This document shows positions 16,867 to 26,776 of a stretch of DNA of 49,074 nt, one piece after another; position 1 is the stretch's first letter; each line of letters begins with the position of its first letter. Source of the stretch: SAR324 cluster bacterium (GTDB lineage Bacteria; SAR324; XYD2-FULL-50-16). Made by a program: the position numbers and the translations under genes. The notes under the pieces were generated by a model. That model made no database searches. It saw nothing but the letters and a program-made list of their open reading frames with translations, and was not told the DNA's origin. Location of the stretch: the NCBI GenBank assembly GCA_028280735.1, contig JANQLH010000059.1, forward strand, positions 1 through 49,074. The letters are read 5' to 3'.

Positions 16867-19686
16867 ATGAAAATGCCTCCGAATTTAAAAAAAATATTTC
16901 AAATTATCGTGTTACTGGCACTAACCACCAGTTGCTTCGTTAAGGCCAGTTTTGCGGAGGTAGCTCAGTCACCCGGGTTAAATGCCGACAACATCACATT
17001 GCAACTGAGATGGTATCACCAATTTCAGTTCGCCGGTTATTACGCAGCCAAAGAAAAAGGTTTTTATGAAGAAGCCGGGCTTGAGGTGGACATTAAAGAA
17101 GGAGGTTTAGATATTGATACTGTCGAGGAGGTTGTTGAAAACCGTGCCCAATATGGAGTCACCAACAGCGAAATTTTGCTGCATCGTCTGAATGGAAAAC
17201 CCTTGGTCGTGCTGGCCGCCATTCTCCAACACTCCCCTCTTGTTTTACTCACATCCAGGGTAGGTGAGATCACCAATCCCCAGGACCTTGTCAACCGGAC
17301 AGTGATGATGTCCCTGCAAAGCAGGGACATAGAATTACACGCCATGTTTCGCAGCGAGGGCGTCTCATTAAATCAACTGAATATTGTGGACCAGCCGATC
17401 AAATACCATGATTATTTAGACACCAACTTGGATGCTATCAGTGCTTACATAACAAACGAACCATTTTTTCTGATGCTTGAAAACAAGCCTTATTCCGTCA
17501 TTAAACCAGCCAGTTATGGTATCGATTTTTACGGGGATTGTCTTTTTACATCCGAGAAGGAAAGCGATGATAATCCCGATCGTGTTGAGGCGTTCAAGGC
17601 TGCCAGCATTAAAGGGTGGCATTATGCCCTTCATCATCCTGATGAATTAATCCATATCATCAGAACCAAGTATAATTCCGGCAAAAGTGTCGAACACCTT
17701 CGTTACGAAGCAAAAGCGATCAAAAAACTCATCCTGCCGGATCTTGTTGAAATCGGGCATATGAACAAGGGTCGGTGGGCATCCATTGCCGATGTGTTTA
17801 TGCAGTTCGATATGATTCCTTATGATTATGATATGGAAGGTTTTATTTATCAGCCTGTTGCTTCGAAAGAGTCACGACGGTGGAAATGGCTTTCCAGAAT
17901 CATGTTCCTGATATTGTTGGCAGTCGGATTTGTCGCTGTGACATTGTATGTTTTCAATAAACGATTACAAAGGGAGATAAAGGATAGGAAGCTCTCCGAA
18001 ACCGCTTACAGGGAAAGTGAAGCAAAATTCAGATTGCTGATTGACAACGCGGAACTCCTGGTCACGATTGTTGATCGTGACGGTAACATTTTGTTGGTGA
18101 ACAACAAAATGGCTGAATACCATGGTGACAGCAAAGAAGCTTTGGAAAACAGAAGGTTCCACGATCTGCATATGGAAGATGAAGCCGATGTCTACATGGC
18201 TAGAATTCGGGAGGTGATCGATTCCGAAGAAAGCCGGATTTACGAAGACATCGTCAAATTTGCATTCGGTTCCAAATGGTTGATCACAAACGTACAACCT
18301 TTAAGAAACATTCATGATAAGGTATATGCCGCCCAGCTTATCTCCCAGGATATTACCGAAATAAAACGGGCTGAGGATAATCTTAGGGAGAGCGAAGAAA
18401 GATATAGGGCTGTTTCGGAAATCACTTCAGACTTTGCTTATGCTTATGAAGTATTGGAGGAAGGCGAACTAAAGTTCCAATGGGTGACTGACGCCATATT
18501 TGAAATCACCGGCTACACGCAAAATGAAATCAGCAGTTTAAAAGGCCGTTGGAATTCACTCATTCATCCGGAAGACTTGCAACTCATAGATCAGCAATTG
18601 AATGACTTGATGACAATACACTCGGGAGTCGTTGAGTACAGGATTATTAAAAAGGATGGATCGATCGTCTGGCTGCGGGATCAAGCAAAATTGGCATTTT
18701 ATAGTGATGCAAAAAGAATTTACGGAGCCATCAAAGACATTTCCGAAAGTAAACGGACCAAGGAAGCACTCCAGCTTGCATATTTCGACCTGGAACAAAG
18801 AGTACAACAACGGACTGCCGAATTGAATGACAGCAATAAAATGTTGAGAGAGGAAATCAGAAGCAGGCAGGAAATGGAAGAAAAGCTGATCTTTGCCAAA
18901 AGACATGCCGAACAGGCAAATCGCGCCAAAACGGAGTTTCTGGCCAATGTGTCTCATGAACTCAGGACACCTATGCATCATATTTTAAACTATTCAAAAT
19001 ATGGCATGACCAAGTTTCATAAAACAACCCAGGATAAATTGCTCCACTACTTCACACAGATTCGAAAAACAGGCGATCGGCTAATGTTGCTGCTGAACGA
19101 CCTTTTGGACCTTTCAAAGATGGAAACAGGCAACATCAACTTTGCCATTGATGAGATCGATCTTTATGTCCTGGTCAGCGAGCGTGTCTCAGAACTCCAA
19201 ACCCTGCTCGATAAAAAAGACTTAAAAGTTGATCTCAAAGAATCCAAAGTCAATACCAGGTTGGAATGTGATCCCAATAAAATTGGCCAGGTAATTCAAA
19301 ACCTCATGTCCAATGCTATTAAGTTCACACCGGAGGGAAAGAAAATATCCATTCGCTTTGAGCCCTCGGTACTCTCAATTGCCACATTGCAAAACACATC
19401 CGAGGTGGTTTCCGCTGTATCCATATTTTTCGGCGACCAGGGTATCGGTATTCCGGAGAGAGAACTGGAAACCGTTTTCGACAAGTTTGTTCAAAGCAGT
19501 AAAACCCGGACAGGAGCCGGAGGAACCGGGCTGGGGCTATCAATCAGCAAAGAGATTGTAGAAGCACATGGCGGTGTTATTTACGCTGAGAACAATGCAG
19601 ACGGAGGAGCAACGTTTACCTTTACCCTGCCTTATAAACAAAACAAAATAAGATCCAAGAACCGTCAATCATCAAATCAAAACTGA
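16867..19686 (+). CDS. Sensor histidine kinase with periplasmic NMT1/THI5-like binding domain, TM, PAS domains, HisKA and HATPase
   Basis: 'LRWYHQFQFAGYYAAKEKGFYEEAGLEVDIKEGG' NMT1/THI5 signature; H-box 'NVSHELRTPMHHIL'; 'GTGLGLSISKEIVEAHGG'. Start at 16867 preferred over ORF-track 16783 because a signal peptide begins there. Confidence 0.9.
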   Translation: MKMPPNLKKIFQIIVLLALTTSCFVKASFAEVAQSPGLNADNITLQLRWYHQFQFAGYYAAKEKGFYEEAGLEVDIKEGGLDIDTVEEVVENRAQYGVTNSEILLHRLNGKPLVVLAAILQHSPLVLLTSRVGEITNPQDLVNRTVMMSLQSRDIELHAMFRSEGVSLNQLNIVDQPIKYHDYLDTNLDAISAYITNEPFFLMLENKPYSVIKPASYGIDFYGDCLFTSEKESDDNPDRVEAFKAASIKGWHYALHHPDELIHIIRTKYNSGKSVEHLRYEAKAIKKLILPDLVEIGHMNKGRWASIADVFMQFDMIPYDYDMEGFIYQPVASKESRRWKWLSRIMFLILLAVGFVAVTLYVFNKRLQREIKDRKLSETAYRESEAKFRLLIDNAELLVTIVDRDGNILLVNNKMAEYHGDSKEALENRRFHDLHMEDEADVYMARIREVIDSEESRIYEDIVKFAFGSKWLITNVQPLRNIHDKVYAAQLISQDITEIKRAEDNLRESEERYRAVSEITSDFAYAYEVLEEGELKFQWVTDAIFEITGYTQNEISSLKGRWNSLIHPEDLQLIDQQLNDLMTIHSGVVEYRIIKKDGSIVWLRDQAKLAFYSDAKRIYGAIKDISESKRTKEALQLAYFDLEQRVQQRTAELNDSNKMLREEIRSRQEMEEKLIFAKRHAEQANRAKTEFLANVSHELRTPMHHILNYSKYGMTKFHKTTQDKLLHYFTQIRKTGDRLMLLLNDLLDLSKMETGNINFAIDEIDLYVLVSERVSELQTLLDKKDLKVDLKESKVNTRLECDPNKIGQVIQNLMSNAIKFTPEGKKISIRFEPSVLSIATLQNTSEVVSAVSIFFGDQGIGIPERELETVFDKFVQSSKTRTGAGGTGLGLSISKEIVEAHGGVIYAENNADGGATFTFTLPYKQNKIRSKNRQSSNQN

Positions 19687-19857
19687 ACCTTCATTTGGTT
19701 TCAAAGCTTGAAGTCCAATCTGCAATTCTGTAGAATAGCTTCAATCTGAGCCTCGCAGCAAACTTGGCAAGATCCGTGTTAGCGACTGGTTGGAATAATT
19801 TTTGAAGAATGAAATCCAGGGGAATCACCGCTACAAAGCTTTGTCAGATCTGATTAA

Positions 19858-20244
19858 CAGACTGTGTCATAATAAGAATTTAGGTGATTATGGGCAGATT
19901 TTGATTCTGCGTCATTCCGATCGATGCTGCAAGCTTCGCATCTCATGACTCGGATTCCACTTGCAACTAATTGAAATAATTAATGGACCCCGGATCAACA
20001 GACTGTATCGTAATGAAAAAATCTATGATTTTTCCATGAACCGTAGGATGGGTAACGTAGTTACCCATCGGGTGGGTTGTGATCAAAAGCCATATATATA
20101 AAGAGTTGAAGGGTAACAAGTTACCCATCCTACATTCTGCCCACGATTTCAGAATGTTACACGATAGATTCCGGGTCGAGCCCGAAATGACAGAGCTTTA
20201 AAATCATCGCATGATATGCACATTGTATAGCTGTGACACAGTCT
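19858..20244. repeat. Patch of dispersed hairpin repeats (noncoding)
   Basis: CAGACTGTGTCATA (19858) vs reverse complement of 20231-20244; GTAGGATGGGTAAC (20043-20056)/GTTACCCATCCTAC (20120-20133); hairpin ATTCCGGGTCGAGCCCGAAATGA near 20168. Confidence 0.65.
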
Positions 20245-20361
20245 GAAAGTCTGTTTCACACTGGCAGGTCGAAGAACACTGTCATTGTTATACAAACTAT
20301 CAATTTTTTGGTTTTCATGGCATAATCAATCATTTACTAAATCTATATCCAAAGGCAGATT

Positions 20362-20889
20362 ATGGATCTAAAACAATATTCAAAAAAAGACATCATTCTC
20401 TCTGCACTAAAAAGTGAAATAGATTCGGAAAAAACTTACCTGGAACTGGCAAAGCGGGTAAAAAACATTATGTTGGCTGACCGCCTGAAATTCCTTGCCC
20501 AGGAAGAGAAAAATCACGCTATTTTTTTGAGAGATCTGTTCAAGGCCGAATTTCCCGGGGAACAAGCCAAGGTTCCGGAAAGTGGGGTGATACCTTTGCC
20601 GGAAATTGACATTGACAACGAGTCTATCGCCATGAGTGATCTGCTGGATCAAGCCAAAGACAATGAAAATGTAGCCGCCTCGTTTTATGCTTCGATGATT
20701 TCTATATTTTCCGACAGCGAACAACAATCACCTGAAACCCAACAAAGGCTGGCTAAAGTGCGCGATAGTCTGTTGTACCTGGCAACCATGGAAACCGGTC
20801 ATGCCAGAATTTTAGAGACCGAGGCCGAACACGCCAGGCAAAATGAGCACGATACCATGGAATGGGAAATGATTCATGTAGGCCCATAA
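20362..20889 (+). CDS. Ferritin/rubrerythrin-like domain protein
   Basis: 175 aa; 'SEIDSEKTYLELAKRV...FLAQEEKNHAIFL...METGHARIL' di-iron carboxylate pattern. Confidence 0.8.
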   Translation: MDLKQYSKKDIILSALKSEIDSEKTYLELAKRVKNIMLADRLKFLAQEEKNHAIFLRDLFKAEFPGEQAKVPESGVIPLPEIDIDNESIAMSDLLDQAKDNENVAASFYASMISIFSDSEQQSPETQQRLAKVRDSLLYLATMETGHARILETEAEHARQNEHDTMEWEMIHVGP

Positions 20890-20921
20890 TTCATTAAATT
20901 TCACAATTTTGACTCTTTTTT

Positions 20922-21374
20922 ATGAAATCAAGATCAACATGGTTTATGGCAACTCTTCTGATTACTTTTTTAAGTGCGGGCTGCTCTGTCAATGATGCGT
21001 TGACTGGTATCAAGGATGGACAATTACCGGAATGTCCGTCCTCACCAAATTGCGTTTCCACTCAATCGCAGCAAGCGGACAAAAAGATGTCTTCCCTTCC
21101 GTTTTTTGGGGATAGGGAATCTTCAAAACAGAAAATCCTGGTAATAGTCAATGCAATGAGTAGAAGCAGGATTATATCTGAGACCGCCGACTATGTGCAT
21201 GTGGAATTCCGTTCGGCACTATTTCGTTTTGTGGACGATGTGGAGTTTTTTTTTGATGAGCAGTCGAAGGCAGTTCATTTTCGATCCGCATCCAGAACCG
21301 GCTACTCGGATATGGGAGTTAACCGGAAGCGGATGTCGGAAATATCAAAACGTTATTTGGAAGGATCAAACTAA
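20922..21374 (+). CDS. DUF1499 family lipoprotein
   Basis: 150 aa; lipobox, 'LPECPSSPNCVSTQ', 'DYVHVEFRSALFRFVDDVEFFFDE', 'HFRSASRTGYSDMGVNRKRM'. Confidence 0.88.
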   Translation: MKSRSTWFMATLLITFLSAGCSVNDALTGIKDGQLPECPSSPNCVSTQSQQADKKMSSLPFFGDRESSKQKILVIVNAMSRSRIISETADYVHVEFRSALFRFVDDVEFFFDEQSKAVHFRSASRTGYSDMGVNRKRMSEISKRYLEGSN

Positions 21375-21382
21375 TCGCACAG

Positions 21383-22708
21383 CTATAACAGGTCGCTGGC
21401 TATTTCGGCCAACTCGGAGCGTTCCCCTTTTTCCAGGTTGATGTGGGCATATAGTTTTTGTCCTTTCATCTTTTCAATCAAATAGCTTAATCCGTTGGTA
21501 TGGCTATCCAGATATGGGTGATCGATTTGAAAGACATCACCGGTGAAAACAATTTTTGTCCCTTCACCGGCCCTTGTTATGATGGTTTTAACCTCATGGG
21601 GAGTTAGGTTCTGGGCTTCATCCACAATAAAGAAAACCTTCACCAGCGATCTTCCCCGGATATAGGACAACGCGGAAATCACCAGTTTTTCCTCTTCCAG
21701 CAATTGTGTGATATTTTTTGCTTTGCTTTCCTTTTCTTCCATCATTTGCATCACGCCCAGGTTGTCATAGAGGGGGTTCATGTAAGGGTCAAGTTTTGAT
21801 TGAATATCCCCTGGAAGGAAACCAATATCCTTGTTGCTTAACGGCACCACAGGTCTTGCCATGAAAATCTGTCGATAATGCCGTCTCTCTTGCAAGGCTG
21901 CTGCAAGGGCCAACAACGTTTTTCCCGTACCCGCCTTCCCTGAAACTGTCACAAGCTGGATGTTCTTATTTAAAAGGGCATCCAGGGCAAAAGTCTGTTC
22001 CACATTACGTGGCTTGATTTTATATGCCGTCGGCTTTTCCACTCTTCTGACCTGGTTGCTCTCTCCATCAAACATTCCCAGGGCCGATTGGGTGCCGTTG
22101 CGTAAAATCAAGTATTCATTCGGGTTCAGCTTGGTACCGTTCTTGAGTGCATCCGCATCAAAATAAGCAACACAATTGAAGAGCTGTTCAAATAATCCGC
22201 TATCAATGTTTTCAAAAGTGCGATGGCCGTTGTACAAGGTTGCAATATCGCGAACCTGATCGTTGCGATAGTTTTCTGCCTTTAATCCGACTGATTTGGC
22301 CTTCATTCTTAAATTTACATCTTTTGAGATCAAAATAACGTTTTTTGAGGTGTGCTCCTTGGAAAGGTGATACGCGATGTTTAATATTCTGTGATCGTTT
22401 TTGTTTGGAGAAAAGCTTTGGACCAAATCTTCATGAATTTCCCTATCCAAGGAAATAGTGATTTTTCCAAGCCCCTTACCTATCTTTATTCCACCATTGA
22501 AAATGTTATCTCCACTGAGCGAATCAAGTGAACGGGTAAACTCCCTGGCATGAAAATTAATTGACTCATTTCCCTTTTTAAACTGATCCAGTTCTTCCAA
22601 AACCGGGATCGGCAATGAAATGTCAGATGTCTTGAACTGATGGATACACTTACTATCGTGAAGTATTACATTGGTATCCAATACCATCAGGTTCTTCTTT
22701 CTTGGCAT
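21383..22708 (-). CDS. PhoH family protein with N-terminal PIN domain
   Basis: 441 aa; N-term PIN 'MVLDTNVILHD'; 'VSGKAGTGKTLLALAAAL' Walker A; 'FIVDEAQNLTPHEVKTIITRAGEGTKIVFTGD'. Confidence 0.92.
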   Translation of the reverse strand: MPRKKNLMVLDTNVILHDSKCIHQFKTSDISLPIPVLEELDQFKKGNESINFHAREFTRSLDSLSGDNIFNGGIKIGKGLGKITISLDREIHEDLVQSFSPNKNDHRILNIAYHLSKEHTSKNVILISKDVNLRMKAKSVGLKAENYRNDQVRDIATLYNGHRTFENIDSGLFEQLFNCVAYFDADALKNGTKLNPNEYLILRNGTQSALGMFDGESNQVRRVEKPTAYKIKPRNVEQTFALDALLNKNIQLVTVSGKAGTGKTLLALAAALQERRHYRQIFMARPVVPLSNKDIGFLPGDIQSKLDPYMNPLYDNLGVMQMMEEKESKAKNITQLLEEEKLVISALSYIRGRSLVKVFFIVDEAQNLTPHEVKTIITRAGEGTKIVFTGDVFQIDHPYLDSHTNGLSYLIEKMKGQKLYAHINLEKGERSELAEIASDLL

Positions 22709-23011
22709 AATCGTTCCGTTGAAAAACGTTTATTAAAAAAACACGACCGAAAAAAAAGACTGTGAGAATTCTAAAACAAGATGGAAAAAAACAAGTGGAA
22801 AAAGACAACAAAGGACCGCAAAACCGAGGCGCTGTCTGACACAGGCTGGATGGAATTTGGTGAAGGGTTAAGTAAATCAGCTTAGTGTTCTTCAAAGTAT
22901 TTAGACCTTACTTTGCGCAATTAACAATTCGAACACGTTGATTTCACGGCAAAGCACCGGAACGTTTGATTCAGGTGTCGACTACACCGTACACTATAAT
23001 ATTTAAAAATG

Positions 23012-23770
23012 CTAGATATTCTGCAAACTTTTGATTTTTTTCTCCACTCTGTCTAAAACGTCTGAAAACATTGACTCATTCCTCTGGGACAAGCTTTTAA
23101 ACAACCAGACAACTCGAACTTTATCAGGCACATCGTTAGGGAGCCAGGAAACGGTTTTAAGTGAAAGCAGTTTGCAATAGATGTCTCCTATCAATACCTC
23201 ATCATATTCTGGCGGAAATTTTACAGAAATATACATGCTGTCTAAAAGGTCATTCACTCCGGAAGGCAGGGCAAATTCGCAAAATGCACTACCCATACTC
23301 AGATTGATAACATCTGCATTGATATTTTGAGATTCCGTATGAATGACGGCACGGGTACCCGGAATACTGTATCGCTGTTGTTCCCTCATTTGCCGGGGAT
23401 CAAACACTTCATCGATCTTGTTTCGAAGTTTTACGGATGAAAAAGGCGCCACAAGATAGTGTTGAATTCCGTGTCTTCGTATCTCTGTAATATGCAGGTC
23501 GGAAGAGGTCGAAGTAAAAATGATGAACGGAATATTCTTTCCCTTTTCCGATTCTTTAAACTGTTGAAACAGTTCGTGCCCTTCACAATCCCTTAATATA
23601 TAGGCACTTAAAATGATATCAATCTTTTCCGCTTCAACCAGTTGTATTGCCTGCTTGCCTGATGAAGCTTCCAATGGAGTTATATCGTCTAACTCGGCCA
23701 ACACAAAACCCTTAATTAGGTTTCGAATAACTCTTGAATCATGAATGATAAGTAATTTTCTTGAGTTCAT
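23012..23770 (-). CDS. Response regulator receiver with C-terminal PilZ-like domain
   Basis: 252 aa; REC-like N-term; 'REQQRYSIPGTRAVIHTESQNINADVINLSMGSAFCEF' PilZ pattern. Confidence 0.7.
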   Translation of the reverse strand: MNSRKLLIIHDSRVIRNLIKGFVLAELDDITPLEASSGKQAIQLVEAEKIDIILSAYILRDCEGHELFQQFKESEKGKNIPFIIFTSTSSDLHITEIRRHGIQHYLVAPFSSVKLRNKIDEVFDPRQMREQQRYSIPGTRAVIHTESQNINADVINLSMGSAFCEFALPSGVNDLLDSMYISVKFPPEYDEVLIGDIYCKLLSLKTVSWLPNDVPDKVRVVWLFKSLSQRNESMFSDVLDRVEKKIKSLQNI

Positions 23771-24121
23771 ATTGAGGATAAAGATTAGGATTAGGGATTG
23801 TTCTAAGCAGTTCAGGAAGTCCGGAAATTATTCATACGATTTGATGGCAAATTCTAACAAATGATATAGCGATTATCTATAGTACCATTTACAAATCGTA
23901 TCATATCCTGAATGAATACTCACTAATTACATTATGGCTTCTTGTTCTTTTGACGATCGAAATGGACAAAAAAAACACATCCACGTTAAGAACACAACTA
24001 TCCAATAGGCAATGTGTACCGCTCAATTTCCAACAAATGATACCCTGAATCCCCCGCGAGCAGGTTTTCGATATGGATTGGGCAAGATTGTCCGGCCTTG
24101 ATCTTCAAGACAGGCGTTGCA

Positions 24122-24691
24122 TCAAAGGCTTTCAAAAAGCTGCAGATTTTTCTCCAAAACACTCCCCTGCAACAGATCATTCATTGCTTGTTTGTAATGC
24201 TCGGTTTTGATGCCGGGGATTAGATTATTTTTGCTGATAGTTGCCAGGACGGCGATATTTTGCATTCTCGCATCTGCCAGCTCCCCTGCGGATACCTTGA
24301 ATTCTTTAATACCTCGTGCTGCACAGGTTTCGGAAACCAGCAACTCATCTACTTCCGAAGCCTGGTTCAACCTGGTTTCCAGCGGTTGTTGCACGGTATT
24401 GTAGTAAACCAGCGTCCCGTTATTTTTAAGAGCGTCATTCATACCCCTTAAGGCCTCATGCCGCTCCAGTGCAACCACCAGGTCTGCTTCTCCTTTGGGA
24501 ATTAAAGGGGTTCTGGCTTTTTTACCTATTCTGACACGGGAAATCACAATTCCTCCTCTTTGAGCCAGTCCATGCGTATCCACGCCTTTCACCGGCAACC
24601 CTGCATGATCCGCGGCCCTTAAAACAACTTCACTGATCAACCCGATTCCCTGTCCGCCTACTCCTGTCAGAAAAACATCAAATGATTCCAT
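24122..24691 (-). CDS. iorB: Indolepyruvate oxidoreductase subunit beta
   Basis: 189 aa; 'FLTGVGGQGIGLISEVVLRAA' and 'KGVDTHGLAQRGGIVISRVRIG'. Confidence 0.85.
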   Translation of the reverse strand: MESFDVFLTGVGGQGIGLISEVVLRAADHAGLPVKGVDTHGLAQRGGIVISRVRIGKKARTPLIPKGEADLVVALERHEALRGMNDALKNNGTLVYYNTVQQPLETRLNQASEVDELLVSETCAARGIKEFKVSAGELADARMQNIAVLATISKNNLIPGIKTEHYKQAMNDLLQGSVLEKNLQLFESL

Positions 24692-24737
24692 TCACCACTC
24701 CAACTAAAATTTGTAATAAGATCAGGCTTGACCGGTT

Positions 24738-26594
24738 TTAACGAACAATTGCATTAACCGGACAAGTCTGGATACATGATCCGTCCCCGATACAAAGATC
24801 GGAATTAACTTCGATGACACCATCTTCTTTTCGTGTAAATGTGGGACACGCGAATACCTCAATACATTCATTTGCGCGATCGCAGGTATTTTGATCGATT
24901 GTTACTGATTTTTGTTTATATGACGCTTTTTTCCTTTGTTTACGAACAAACTGCAGCATACATGGATGACGCGCGATAACCACACTGAACTGATCTTCTT
25001 CTGTGGCTTTTTGAATCAAATCGATCAGCTCAGCCTGTTTGTAAGCGCCCACGTCATGGATGTTTTTTACTCCCAGCCCTTCCAACACCTGACGTACGGG
25101 AATTTTGTCCGTGGAACCGTTAAAATTACTTCCGGTTGCTGCATGATCCTGGTGACCCGTCATTGCAGTCGTGCCATTTTCCATCAGCACAAGGGTAAGA
25201 TTGTGATTGTTAAACAAGGCATTGACAATTCCCGGAATACCGGCATGGAAGAATGTAGAGTCACCCAGAAAAGCAACAACTTTTCTTGTCTTGTTAAAAA
25301 GAGTCAATCCCGAAGCAATCGCTGTTGAAGCTCCCATACAGAGTAAGATCTGTCCCATGTAATAGGGCTCTTGAAAACCCAGTGTATGGCAGCCTATGTC
25401 TGCCACCGTAATATCGGTATCTTTCAACGCTTTTTTCACTGCATGAAAAGCACTGCGATGTCCGCAACCAGGACACATTTGTGCAGGTCTTTTGGCAACA
25501 TAAGGTTTATTGTCTTCAGAGAGTGTTTTGGCGGCAATCATTTTTGGCCAGGTTTGATGCAGAATAGCTCTGACCTTATCGGGGGTATATTCTCCAATCC
25601 AATCCTCAACACCGGTTTTACCGATAATAACGGTGTTAATTTTCTCATCAAAAGCCATCATCTTGATTTCTTTTTCCAGCTCGTTGTCCAGCTCTTCCAA
25701 AATTTTTACTTCCTGATGGGATTTCAAAAAACTCCGGATAGCATCCCTGGGTGGCGGATAAATCAACCCCAGTTTTAACACATCAGGTTTGACCGATGCC
25801 GAGTCCAATACCTCCATCAAAGACAAATAGGGTAATCCTGATACGATGATGCCTTGCTCCTTATTTCCATGATCATCGATTTTATTTAACCCTGCCTCAT
25901 CCGACCATTTTTCGTAGAGCGGAAGGTTGGATAAAGCCTTTTGCTTAAGCGGTAAAATTCGGGACACCAAAGGAATATAATCACCGTTGTCCGGGTTGAA
26001 CCTTGGTGTGTCGTCATGTTTTTGCGGTGTCCACCCTTGAAATGACACCTTCTCTTTCATGTGACAAACATGGGTAGTTAAACGAAGGATAACAGGTTTT
26101 TGCATGGTAACTGACATCTCAGCAGCTTTCAGGTAATAACCGTACACTTCGGTGGGATCTGCCGGTTCAAGCATTGGCGTGTAACTGAGGTAAGAAAAAT
26201 GCCGGTTGTCCTGCTCATTTTGTGATGAGTTCGCCCCGGGATCATCTCCAAGGACAATGATCATCCCTCCTATCAAATTGAGCAGATTGAGCTGCACAAA
26301 TGTGTCTGATGCCACATTCAATCCCACGCTTTTGAAGAATACCGTTGAAAGGTGTCCATTAATAGATGCCCCGTAAGCCACCTCCATCGCTACTTTCTCG
26401 TTGGTGGAAAACTCAAAATAAAACGGTCGTTGTTCCCCGGGAATAGACCGGATAGCTGTGGCTATCTCAGGTGTTGGTGAACCCGGATATGCCGAAACCA
26501 CACGTGTTCCTGCCTCAACCATAGCTCTTACCAGGGAAGTGTTTCCCATCACAATTTCAGAAAAAGCCGGCTGTGTTAGTAGCATATCTCCCAT
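24738..26594 (-). CDS. iorA: Indolepyruvate ferredoxin oxidoreductase subunit alpha
   Basis: 'AYPGSPTPEIATAI', TPP-binding 'GDSTFFHAGIPGIVNALFNN', C-terminal 4Fe-4S 'CIGDGSCIQTCPVNAI'; start internal to the ORF-track start (26621). Confidence 0.9.
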   Translation of the reverse strand: MGDMLLTQPAFSEIVMGNTSLVRAMVEAGTRVVSAYPGSPTPEIATAIRSIPGEQRPFYFEFSTNEKVAMEVAYGASINGHLSTVFFKSVGLNVASDTFVQLNLLNLIGGMIIVLGDDPGANSSQNEQDNRHFSYLSYTPMLEPADPTEVYGYYLKAAEMSVTMQKPVILRLTTHVCHMKEKVSFQGWTPQKHDDTPRFNPDNGDYIPLVSRILPLKQKALSNLPLYEKWSDEAGLNKIDDHGNKEQGIIVSGLPYLSLMEVLDSASVKPDVLKLGLIYPPPRDAIRSFLKSHQEVKILEELDNELEKEIKMMAFDEKINTVIIGKTGVEDWIGEYTPDKVRAILHQTWPKMIAAKTLSEDNKPYVAKRPAQMCPGCGHRSAFHAVKKALKDTDITVADIGCHTLGFQEPYYMGQILLCMGASTAIASGLTLFNKTRKVVAFLGDSTFFHAGIPGIVNALFNNHNLTLVLMENGTTAMTGHQDHAATGSNFNGSTDKIPVRQVLEGLGVKNIHDVGAYKQAELIDLIQKATEEDQFSVVIARHPCMLQFVRKQRKKASYKQKSVTIDQNTCDRANECIEVFACPTFTRKEDGVIEVNSDLCIGDGSCIQTCPVNAIVR

Positions 26595-26776
26595 GTGTTT
26601 CACGATACGTCTCCTATACAAGTGCTATTGAAAAACAATCGCAATTAATTGATAATATGAAACAGTTAGCAGTTGAAAAGTTGACCTACTATAACACTCG
26701 ACTTTTTGGTAAGTCAAAATCGATCCGCATATCCCCTAAGCTTTCCATCAACCCAATGAAACGGAGACTATAAATC

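Noticed and set aside
20043-20133. Considered as a CRISPR-like or phage attachment structure
   Set aside because: No regular spacing or repeated unit; fits common interspersed palindromes instead.
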